Shown here: piece after piece, positions 18,355-27,500 of the stretch
Position numbering within the stretch: the stretch's first letter is position 1
Layout: every line of letters begins with the position of its first letter
Assembly: GCA_963850425.1 (NCBI GenBank)
Contig: CAWKLF010000008.1
Coordinates: 170,515 to 234,514, forward strand
Reading direction: 5' to 3'
From: Gp1-AA133 sp963850425
GTDB lineage: Bacteria; Acidobacteriota; Terriglobia; Terriglobales; Acidobacteriaceae
Length of the DNA: 64,000 nt
The notes under the pieces: generated by a model
What the model saw: only the letters and a program-made list of their open reading frames with translations
Database searches by the model: none
What the model was told of the DNA's origin: nothing
Made by a program: the position numbers and the translations under genes

Positions 18355-20028
18355 TTGTTCGACCAACTCAGGGCGATTCAGCAGAAGTTTGGCTACTTGC
18401 CGGCTGATCAACTCCACCAACTAGCTGCCCGGATCAACGTCCCGGTAAGCCAGATTCATACGGTCGCCAGCTTCTATCCTCATTTCCATCTGACCCCGCC
18501 TCCACGCGCGGAAGTGAAGGTTTGCGCCGACATGACTTGCCACCTCCGCGGCGGCCCGGAACTTAAAGCGGAGCTGGAACAAACCTTCCGAGGCAGCAGC
18601 CCCGACGACGTTTCCATTCGCGACGTTTCTTGCCTCGGTCGCTGCGACAAAGCCGCCGCTCTCGCAATCAATGATCGGATTTATTGCGGACTGGACGCAC
18701 GCGAGGCCGTCGCCATCGCGCGCAATGCAGCAGCCGGCCGTCCGCTTCCGCCCGAACCCCGCGATCGTCCGCAGGTGTCCGTAATCTCCGACCCATACTC
18801 TGGCGCCCCTAGTTACTCCCTGGTGCGACGCTTTGTAGAGACACGCGACTGGAGCAGCACCATCGCCACCCTGAAAGCCAGCGGCCTGCGCGGGATGGGA
18901 GGTGCGGGTTTTCCCACTGGCAACAAGTGGGAGATCGTTCGCAACGCCCCAGGCAAAGCCAAGTACATTGTCTGCAATGCCGACGAGAGCGAACCGGGCA
19001 CCATCAAGGACCGGTTCATCATGGAAGCAGTCCCCCACCTGGTGATCGAAGGCATGATCATCGCGGGACTTGTCACCGGAGCACAGCAAGGCATTCTCTA
19101 CATCCGGCACGAATACGAAGAACCGCGGGAAGTCCTTCAGCAAGAGATTGACCGCTGTTACCACGCCGGATTGCTCGGGAAAAAAATTCTGGGCTCCGAG
19201 TTGACGTTCGAGCTCGAAATCTTCATCAGTCCCGGCGGGTACATCTGCGGCGAAGAAAGTGCGCTTCTCGAGGCCATCGAAGGCAAGCGATCCGAGCCGC
19301 GCAACAAGCCGCCCTTTCCGGGAACCAATGGCCTTTGGAACCAGCCAACCGTCATCAATAACGTCGAAACATTTACGTTTGCGACTGCCATCCTGGCGCG
19401 CGGCGCCGACTGGTTCAAGGCTCAGGGCAAGAACGGGTCAGCCGGGATGAAATTCGTAGGCATCAGCGGGGACGTCAACTCCCCCGGCGTCTTCGAAGTG
19501 CCCATGGGCACGACGTATTCCGAACTCATTCACGAGAAAGCTGGCGGCATCGAGGGACAACGGAAGTTGCTGGCCTTCGCTCCTTCTGGCCCGTCGTCCG
19601 GTTATCTGCCCGCATCGATGGTGGACCTGCCACTCGACTGGAACGCCGTGGCGGCTGCCGGATCCATGGTGGGCTCGGGCGCCATCGTTGTCTGCGCCGA
19701 AGGCCGTTGCATGCTCGACATGGCGCTCAATGCTGTCCGTTTCTATCGAAACGAATCCTGCGGCAAGTGCGTTCCCTGCCGATTGGGATCGCAGAAGATG
19801 GTCGAAATGCTAACTGGATGGACCGAAGGCCGATCAGCAAGCACAGATCGCCAGGTTCTCGATGAACTCTCCAGCGCGATGAAGCTGACCTCCATCTGCG
19901 GCCTGGGTCAGGTTGTTCCCGTTCCCATAGCATCCGTCCTAAAGCATTTCCCGGAAGTGGTCGAGGAACACATCACTGGCCGCCGCTGTCCCGCCGGTGT
20001 TTGCTTCACGAAGCGAGGCTCGGCATGA
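18355..20028 (+). CDS. NuoE-NuoF fusion, NADH-oxidising diaphorase subunit
   Basis: A 557-residue fusion of a NuoE-type [2Fe-2S] domain and a NuoF-type NADH/FMN domain, as in HndC/HoxF-like diaphorases. NuoE part: Cys57, Cys62, Cys93 and Cys97 in the C-x4-C...C-x3-C pattern. NuoF part: GLRGMGGAGFPTGNKW (NADH/FMN), NADESEPGT, GGYICGEESAL, then the [4Fe-4S] ligands in SCGKCVPCRLGS and TSICGLG near the end. It would pass electrons between NADH and the FeS chain of the next protein. The start is TTG 18355, with AAGGGGA about 10 bases upstream; no ATG fits. The stop overlaps the next gene as ATGA. The usual complex I genes are absent nearby. Confidence 0.9.
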   Translation: MFDQLRAIQQKFGYLPADQLHQLAARINVPVSQIHTVASFYPHFHLTPPPRAEVKVCADMTCHLRGGPELKAELEQTFRGSSPDDVSIRDVSCLGRCDKAAALAINDRIYCGLDAREAVAIARNAAAGRPLPPEPRDRPQVSVISDPYSGAPSYSLVRRFVETRDWSSTIATLKASGLRGMGGAGFPTGNKWEIVRNAPGKAKYIVCNADESEPGTIKDRFIMEAVPHLVIEGMIIAGLVTGAQQGILYIRHEYEEPREVLQQEIDRCYHAGLLGKKILGSELTFELEIFISPGGYICGEESALLEAIEGKRSEPRNKPPFPGTNGLWNQPTVINNVETFTFATAILARGADWFKAQGKNGSAGMKFVGISGDVNSPGVFEVPMGTTYSELIHEKAGGIEGQRKLLAFAPSGPSSGYLPASMVDLPLDWNAVAAAGSMVGSGAIVVCAEGRCMLDMALNAVRFYRNESCGKCVPCRLGSQKMVEMLTGWTEGRSASTDRQVLDELSSAMKLTSICGLGQVVPVPIASVLKHFPEVVEEHITGRRCPAGVCFTKRGSA

Positions 20029-22187
20029 GTACGAAGCCGGGCGCTGAGATCCAGTTGACGATCGACGGAACCAGCGTCTCGGTCCCGACGGGCACAACCA
20101 TTTTCGATGCCGCCCGCTTGAATGGAATTCCAATTCCCACTCTTTGCCACCAGCAGAACGAAAATCCGGTCGGAGTTTGCAGAGTTTGCGTGGTCGATAT
20201 CGGCCAGCGTGTCTATGCGGCGTCCTGCATCCGGCAGGCTGAGCCGGGCATGAACGTAAAGACATGCTCCGATCCGGTGAAAGCGGCGCGCCACACGCTC
20301 ATCGAACTGTTGATGTCGGATCATCCCGCGCCCTGCGCTCGCCAGCAACACTCCGGCGACTGTGAACTGGAACGGCTCTCGGCAGCTACCGGGATCAGCG
20401 AGGTTCGCTTCCCAAAACGCTCCACTCCACGCGGAAAGGACGATTCCTCCGCGGTCATTGCCGTCGATCACGAATCGTGCATCCTTTGCGATCGCTGTGT
20501 GCGCGGCTGCGACGACATCCGCCACAACTGGGTGCTGGCGCGGCGCGGCAAGGGATATCAGGCAGGCATCGCCTTCGACACCAATCTACCGATGGCCGAA
20601 TCGTCCTGTGTGTCGTGCGGGGAGTGCATGGTCTCGTGCCCCACCGGCGCGCTTACCAACAAGCGCGTCGTCGGAACCCAATTGGGCGAAGGCGAGGTTC
20701 TCGACCCCACGGAACTTCTCGGCCTGCCGATCTTCCAGAACGTATCTGGAACCTTCCTCGAACTCAATCAGAAGGCTGTAGTCAAGCGCCACTACCGGGC
20801 CGGAGAGATTATCTGTCGTGAAGGCGACTTCGGCTCAACCGCTTTCTACATCCTCGAAGGTAAGGCGGAGGTTTTTCTCGCAAGTCCCATGGCGCATGTA
20901 GAGACCAATGGCACCAGCCAGGGATTCTTCAGAAAGCTGAAGAGCATGCTCAGCACCCGTGGACAACACCGCCGCAGCGAAGAATCGGATCGGCCCTTTA
21001 TCCCCATCGATGCGTCCGTTGACCTTCCCTACGACCGGCCGATCGCCGACCTGAATCCTGGGGACCTGTTCGGCGAGATGACCTGCATGAGCTATTACCC
21101 GCGCTCGGCAACCGTGCGGGCCAAGACCGATTGCGTGATGCTCGAGATGCTGCGCAACGTCCTCGACATCCTGCAGCGGAACAAGACATTCCGGGCGCAG
21201 TTGGAACGGAACTACCGGGCGCGCGCTCTTGATTCCCATTTGCGCAGCGTGCCCATCTTCTCGTCGCTCACCAAGGACTTCATCGATCACCTTCGCGACC
21301 GCGTCGAACTCCTGCGCTTCAGTCCCGGTCAGGTCATCTGCCGGCAAGGGGACGTGGCCGACAGCTTTTATCTCGTGCGCATCGGCTTCGTCAAAGTGTC
21401 CGAAGATCGTCCCGGAGGCGAGTTGATCCTCGCTTACCTCGCGCGCGGAGGATATTTCGGTGAAATCGCCCTGCTCAGCGGAAGCCCAAGGACCGCCACC
21501 TGCACGGCACTCGACCACGTGGAAGTCGTACGCATCGCGCGTGATGACTTTGAATTGATGCTCGAGCGCTTCCCGGAAGTGCGCGCCAAACTTGAGGCCA
21601 TTGCACAGGAACGCGCCGCGGAGAATCGCCGCCGCACAGCTCAGTTGCAGACGCTGCCAGTTGATCAATTTCTCGCCAACGGCTTGATGGAAGCCCAGAG
21701 CCTGCTGGTTCTCGACCTGGAGCGCTGCACGCGCTGCGATCAGTGCGTACGCGCTTGCGCCGATGCCCACGACGGCGTCAGCCGCCTGGTGCGCGAAGGT
21801 CTACGCTTCGACAAATACCTGGTCGCAACTTCCTGCCGCCAGTGCCGCGACCCGCTATGCATGGTCGGCTGCCCCGTCGGTTCCATCCGTCGCCGGAATT
21901 CGCTCGAGGTCATCATCGAAGACTGGTGCATCGGGTGTGGATTGTGCGCGAACAATTGCCCGTACGGCAACATTAACCTCCACCCGTTCCCGGTGGAACT
22001 CGACGATCCCGCGCATCCGGGACGGAAAATTGCCAGCACACGCGTCAAAGCAACCTCGTGCGATCTTTGTCACGATCACGCCGAGCCCAGCTGCGTTTAT
22101 GCGTGCCCGCATGATGCGGCACATCGCGTGAACCCGCCCGAGTTCTTCGCCGGACTCCTCAAGCTGCCCAGCGGAGCAAAGGGCTAG
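20025..22187 (+). CDS. NuoG-like FeS protein fused to two cNMP-binding domains and a four-cluster ferredoxin
   Basis: A 720-residue cytoplasmic protein in three parts. (1) NuoG-like N-terminus: [2Fe-2S] Cys near 41-68, a His-Cys cluster site at HPAPCARQQHSGDC, and two [4Fe-4S] motifs, CILCDRCVRGC and CVSCGECMVSCP. (2) Two cyclic-nucleotide-binding folds; the first has an insertion of about 50 residues, the second carries a canonical phosphate-binding cassette (FGEIALLSGSPRTATC). (3) A C-terminal HybA/DmsB-like ferredoxin with four Cys motifs (CTRCDQCVRAC, CRQCRDPLCMVGC, CIGCGLCANNC, CDLCHDHAEPSCVYAC). The ATG at 20025 overlaps the NuoEF stop. It likely carries electrons from the diaphorase to the membrane partner, with cyclic nucleotide as a possible on/off signal. 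Confidence 0.9.
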   Translation: MSTKPGAEIQLTIDGTSVSVPTGTTIFDAARLNGIPIPTLCHQQNENPVGVCRVCVVDIGQRVYAASCIRQAEPGMNVKTCSDPVKAARHTLIELLMSDHPAPCARQQHSGDCELERLSAATGISEVRFPKRSTPRGKDDSSAVIAVDHESCILCDRCVRGCDDIRHNWVLARRGKGYQAGIAFDTNLPMAESSCVSCGECMVSCPTGALTNKRVVGTQLGEGEVLDPTELLGLPIFQNVSGTFLELNQKAVVKRHYRAGEIICREGDFGSTAFYILEGKAEVFLASPMAHVETNGTSQGFFRKLKSMLSTRGQHRRSEESDRPFIPIDASVDLPYDRPIADLNPGDLFGEMTCMSYYPRSATVRAKTDCVMLEMLRNVLDILQRNKTFRAQLERNYRARALDSHLRSVPIFSSLTKDFIDHLRDRVELLRFSPGQVICRQGDVADSFYLVRIGFVKVSEDRPGGELILAYLARGGYFGEIALLSGSPRTATCTALDHVEVVRIARDDFELMLERFPEVRAKLEAIAQERAAENRRRTAQLQTLPVDQFLANGLMEAQSLLVLDLERCTRCDQCVRACADAHDGVSRLVREGLRFDKYLVATSCRQCRDPLCMVGCPVGSIRRRNSLEVIIEDWCIGCGLCANNCPYGNINLHPFPVELDDPAHPGRKIASTRVKATSCDLCHDHAEPSCVYACPHDAAHRVNPPEFFAGLLKLPSGAKG

Positions 22188-22192
22188 TCCCC

Positions 22193-23113
22193 ATGCTTAT
22201 CGATCACACCCACCGCAAATGGCTCGTCGGCAGCATGGCAGTCTTGGTTGTGGCGGGAGCGACTTACATTCCCTACAGCCTTCGCTCGCCACAAGGACCG
22301 CGCGGTAGCAGTGTTCCGGGAATCGTTTACGGAAGCGTCGGATTTGCGTTCATGCTGTTCGCAGGCCTCTTGGGGCTGCGCAAGAAATTTCCCGTCTGGC
22401 GCATCGGACGGGCCAAGGCGTGGATGCGCGGCCATCTCTGGCTGGGCTTTATAAGTTTTCCGCTCATTCTCCTGCATGGCGGCTTCCACTTCGGCGGCCC
22501 ACTGACGCGTGTCCTGATGTGGCTGTTCGTTTTTGTCTTTGCCAGCGGAATTCTGGGAGCCGCCCTGCAACACTTCCTTCCGCGCCTTCACACAGCCCAA
22601 CTTCCAATGGAAACCATCTACGAGCAGATCGACCGGGTTCGCGGCCAGCTTATGGAGGAAGCCGAACGAGTGGTGAAGGAATCGTGCGCAGCTCTCGAAG
22701 GCGACGTCCCCAGCGCAACCGAACGGCAACGGGCCGCGGCGGCATCGGCGGGAGCCAGCTGGGATGTAACGGTTGCCTCCGGCATGCAAGTGGACGAGCA
22801 AGCGAGTGCTGAACTGCGCCGCGTGCTTTCCGCTGAAATCTGTCCTTACCTGAGTAAGGCAGGAGCGCGAACTGCCCGGATCGCAGATCCGCAAGTTGCT
22901 AGCGCACTATTCCGTCAGCTGCGCGTGTTGCTGCCGGCGACCTTGCATCCGAATATGGACGATCTGGAAAACATCTGCGAAGAAAAACGCCAGCTCGATA
23001 AGCAGAACCGGCTTCACAAGATTTTGCATGGCTGGCTGCTGGTTCACGTGCCCATCTCCTACGCATTAATTCTGCTCGGAGCATGGCACGCAATCGTGGC
23101 TCTGAGATTCTAG
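22193..23113 (+). CDS. Membrane b-type cytochrome-like protein
   Basis: A 306-residue inner-membrane protein with helices near 11-29, 43-62, 81-100, 104-126 and 281-303, and a charged loop of about 150 residues between the fourth and fifth. The third and fifth helices each hold a His pair 14 residues apart: His81/His95 and His285/His299. That is the usual spacing for two bis-His hemes b stacked across a membrane. It starts 5 bases after the FeS fusion gene and ends 10 bases before the multiheme gene, so it is well placed to carry electrons across the membrane. I do not recognise a named family; heme binding is inferred from the His pattern. Confidence 0.75.
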   Translation: MLIDHTHRKWLVGSMAVLVVAGATYIPYSLRSPQGPRGSSVPGIVYGSVGFAFMLFAGLLGLRKKFPVWRIGRAKAWMRGHLWLGFISFPLILLHGGFHFGGPLTRVLMWLFVFVFASGILGAALQHFLPRLHTAQLPMETIYEQIDRVRGQLMEEAERVVKESCAALEGDVPSATERQRAAAASAGASWDVTVASGMQVDEQASAELRRVLSAEICPYLSKAGARTARIADPQVASALFRQLRVLLPATLHPNMDDLENICEEKRQLDKQNRLHKILHGWLLVHVPISYALILLGAWHAIVALRF

Positions 23114-23123
23114 GCCGACGGCA

Positions 23124-24489
23124 ATGCTGCGAAGAATACGCACCACCAAAAAACTCGCGCGGCGCATCGATCTCCAGTACTTCAAGCACTCTCATCCGCT
23201 CCGACGATGGCGATTCTGGCTCTCGGTAGCCGTACCGGTGATCGCAATCGGCTGGCTCCTTACCCAGCGCGCGCAAGGCGGCCAGAAAGCATATTCCAGC
23301 GGCCCGCTCTCGGCTTCCCACGCCGTTTTCACTCAGCAGTGCAGCCTCTGTCACGTGACGCGCAGCTGGAGCATTCTTCAAAGAGGTCACCGACAACGCC
23401 TGCCTAACTTGCCACGATGGTCCGGTGCACCACGCCAACCAGGTGTTCACGCCTTCCTGCTCATCCTGTCACATCGAACATAAGGGGTCGGCCCGTTTGG
23501 CGGTCACGTCGACGGCCAGTTGCACCCAATGCCATGCATCCCTTCATACCCGCGACGGTCAGCCACACTTTGCCGTGGCGATCTCCGGTTTCAATCGCAC
23601 TCACCCTGAATTCTCTCCGACAACGAAGCACATGACCGACCCCGGCCAGGTGCGCCTCAATCACTACCTGCACATGAAGCCGGAGCTCGTCGGCCCGAAC
23701 AGCCAGCGAGTTCAAATGGCTTGCGAGGACTGCCATCGTTTGACCGGAGTCCAGGATCACTTTCCGTATGCGGGTGAGTTGGCTCAAACCACGACCTCGA
23801 ATGACCCGAGCATCGCAAAGCTCTCGCTCATTTCCGCCACAATGTCCCCAGTGAGGTTTGCGAACCATTGCGCGGGCTGCCACACGCTCCAGTTCGACGC
23901 CCGGTTTGCAGGGCAGCAAGTGCCGCACGAAAAGCCTGAATTCATCCATGCCTTTCTCGTAAAGCGCTTTCAGGAATACATCGCGGCGAATCCTGCGGCA
24001 GTTCATCAGATCGAGCCGCCGGGCCGGGGAGTTCCACGGCGTGACCGGCCCGTCCGAATCGCGCGAAATGGTGAGGAATGGGTACAGTTCCGCGTGGATG
24101 ATGCCGAATGGCTCCTTTGGACTAAGACCTGCAAGCAATGCCACGCCATCAACTCTGCCGGCAGCGCTTTGCCCGAGATCGTTCCGTCACAAATTCGTTC
24201 CCGTTGGCTGGAGCATGCGACTTTCGATCATCATGCGCACCGCATGATGTCCTGCACCTCCTGTCATGGAAAAGCAATCGAGAGCCATGACACAGCGGAT
24301 CTCTTACTACCCGAAATTGAGACCTGCCGAGAGTGCCACCGTGATCAGGCTGGATCGAAAGAGGTTGCGGAAGGGCGCTGCTTTGAATGTCACCAATATC
24401 ATGACTGGAGCAAGGCCCGCAGAACGAAAGGCCGTTTCAGCATTCCTGAGCTCCGCGGAACTGCGCAATTGCAACCTCCGCGGCGTTAG
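23124..24489 (+). CDS. Membrane-anchored ten-heme cytochrome c, frame disrupted
   Basis: Two overlapping frames make one protein of about 455 residues. The first (from ATG 23124) holds an uncleaved N-terminal anchor (FWLSVAVPVIAIGWLL) and one heme motif (CSLCH). The second frame, read from about 23360 to 24489, holds nine more: CLTCH, CSSCH, CTQCH, CEDCH, CAGCH, CKQCH, CTSCH, CRECH, CFECH. Joining them needs one base skipped between 23359 and 23398; the second frame has a stop just upstream at 23356-23358. The skip restores a natural reading around CLTCHDGPVHHANQ. It may be a sequencing error or a true mutation. It would receive electrons from the membrane protein 10 bases upstream. Confidence 0.8.
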
Positions 24490-24514
24490 GCAACCGCCCT
24501 CGAATCTCTCATCG

Positions 24515-27500
24515 TTATTCGCTGGCCTTTTGAGCGCCTGGCGCAGCTGGCGGGTCATCTGTGACCGTGAAAAGATGACCATCGCGTAGATACATTCTCT
24601 CCATCTCTGCCTGATTGAATGGACGCGAGCCGCGCCGGCCAAAAACCGCCAACTGGTTCCCACTCTCATCCACCGCCCGATCGCGATCAATGCCCCTGGA
24701 AACTGCCAGGGCCGCGTCGCGTGTCCTGTAACCAGCAATCCACTTCGGCGTGGGCCTGGGACTGAACCCGCTGAATGCGGGGTTGTCCACCGGAGAGAAC
24801 AATTGCACGACCTGCAGCCCGTTCTTGCCATCGGCGACGTACGCGAACAAGCTCGAACTGACCATACCCAGCTTCACATCGTTCGAGTCCTGCAACCGGC
24901 CGCCAGCGTTAAATATTTGATCCAGCTTTGGTGACTCCGGATGTTCCACGTCAACAATCGCGAGTCCCTTTCGTCCTGCCGCGACGTAAGCATACGTGCG
25001 TGCCACGTAAAGATTCCGCGCATCGTCGATCGCCACCTGCCCTCCGGGTAGTGGCTTCGGCTGATCAAGAGCGGTCACATCGAGCACCTTTAACCCCTCC
25101 CGATCCACCACAAACGCATAACGGAATTGAATGGCGATTCCCCGAGGTTCCAGGAGCGCAGGGGGTCCAATCTCTGCAGTGACCTTTGGCTGCAGCGGGT
25201 TGTCGATATCGACGACGACCAACCCGCGATCACACAAAACGTACGCATAGGTTCCGGCAATCGCGATACGACGCGCGCCGTTCAGGATTCCGTTCGGATT
25301 GAATGCCAGTGCTCTCTTAAGGAAGTTGTTCGCTGGATTCCCATCGAGCAGTGTTCCCACTCCCGGACTCTTGCTCTTAAGGTCTGGATTGCCGACGATC
25401 ACCAGACCCTCATATTTGTCCGCCACGTAAAGAAACCCGTACATCAAGTGAATCGTCTGCTCCTCGTTTTCCTTTCGATGAGACCGCAGCGGGTCCACTC
25501 CTAAAGTGGTCGGACTTGCGACAGCCATCGCATATTTGGTTGGCAGATAAAACCGCTGTCCCAGTGGCGACACGGGAGCCGTCACAACCCGTTCTGAGAT
25601 GTCCTTGTTGTCGACATTGGCGATATCAAAGACCCGCAAGCCGCCCTTGCCCATCGCGGCATACAAGTATTCGCCGCGCGCTTGGACGTCCAGAACTTCA
25701 GACCCCGCGTGGTGGTAGGCCTCCCTCAATTTGCCGTCGCCCTCGAGGTGCTTCTTATAGTTCTCGGGATAAGCGATCTTCTGAAAATCGCTGCCCAACA
25801 CCGCGGGCGGTTCCTCGTGCTCGGTCACGGCAATTGTTTCAAATCCACTCTTCCCGTCCGCAACGAACACATAACGCCCCATGAAATTCATGAAGCCCGT
25901 GCCCTGCAACAACAGTTGGGCCATCCATGCATTATTGTCGTGGGCTCGCGAGACGTGGCAGTCCGTGCAGCCCTTGGTTTCTCTACCGCGAACGGTGTGC
26001 GGCACAAACGTTGAGAAAGCCTGCCCGCTGAACCCCTCCGCTGAGATCGTTTGCTGCTGGGAGTAGAGCCAGTCGCGATCGCTATTCTGCGAACTCACGA
26101 CAACCGCACATGCGGATCGAACCGGCGCAACGCGATGCCCGGTGACCGTCCCGTCGATTCCAAGCGTGTAGATGTCGTCGCGCAATACCTGGAAGTTGTA
26201 CGAGGTCCAGTTGCGCGTCGTCAGGCCCTCGTTGTGCAGCATGGGCGTCCGCTGGTTCGCGGTCATCGACAGATGACATCCGTAGCAAGTGGGTGCCCAG
26301 GAGGAGTGACACGCGTAGCACGTCATACGGCTGTTCGCGTGCGCCAGTTCCGACTGATCTGTGGGAACTTCTCCCCACGACACTCCATCCTGCTGGATGG
26401 TCTTCGCCAGCCGCGACTTCTCGCTGTAGTGTTGGTTGCCGGGCGTGATCGTATCGACAACCTGCACGACCTCCCATTCCGTATGCTCGTCGAGCATCGA
26501 CCGCTGGTAGAGATGATCTTCTTTCCAGTAGAAACGGCGCTCTTTCCAGGGCGTTCGCAATGCAGCCAGGTTCGTTCCGTGCTCGGGAGCCGCTATGCCC
26601 GAAGTGATCAACGTCGACTTCTGCTGCACGGTGCCATGGCAATCCACACAATCGATCTCAACCGCGTTCCGCGTCTCCCCATAAAGCTTGCCGTTGCCAT
26701 GGCTGTCCTGTTCAAAATGGCAATCGATGCAGTGCATGCCCTTTTCAAGATGAATGTCCTTGAGATGGACAGCCTTGTTAAATTTCTCCGCATCATTGAA
26801 CGCGACCGGCTTGTCTTCGCTGTCCAGCAGCGTACCCTTGCGATCGTGCTTGAAGGCCGCGCGGAAAATCCAGCCGTGGCTGTGGAAGTCGGCAAACTGT
26901 GTGTGCTCGAGTTTCTTGTTGAACTCGGGCGTCCCGGTTTTTTCTAGAAAATTCACGTCGGACCACAGTCCGCGCACCGCCGACCCCTCAGGATTGCGAG
27001 CTTCAATCCGGCTGCGTTCCTCTGCCTTCGGGTGCCTTTGTTGCATGGGCCACATGTACTTCCCGTCCATTTCGTTGTCCCACCACGTATAACCGAAGTA
27101 CGTCGCTACCATGTTCGTGCCCGGATGGATGTGACAAACCATGCACTGGCTGGACGGAATGGACCGTGTGAACTGGTGGCGAATCGGATGGCCAGATTCG
27201 CCGTGCGGAATGGTAGGATCCTGCGTCGCGCTCTGCCCCAGGTTGCCGTACTCCGCGGATGAGCCGGAATGATCCTTGGATCGATCGTTCGCATAGACCA
27301 CGTGGCATCCGCTGCAGCCGCTGGCGCGATAGTCCCCTGGATGATCGTTCGTCCCGGGAAACGACAGCAGTGGATCGAGCAGTCGAGTCTTCTGCAGCCC
27401 GAGAAATACTGGATCTGTCCGCAACTCGGTACCGAATCCGCGCTCGCTGAGCTTGATTTCCGGCTTCCCCGGATCTTCTTCTAAATCAGGATTCCCGATC

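Noticed and set aside
20835..21770. 311-codon minus-strand open frame
   Set aside because: It is antisense to the cNMP/FeS fusion, whose motifs cover the whole span.
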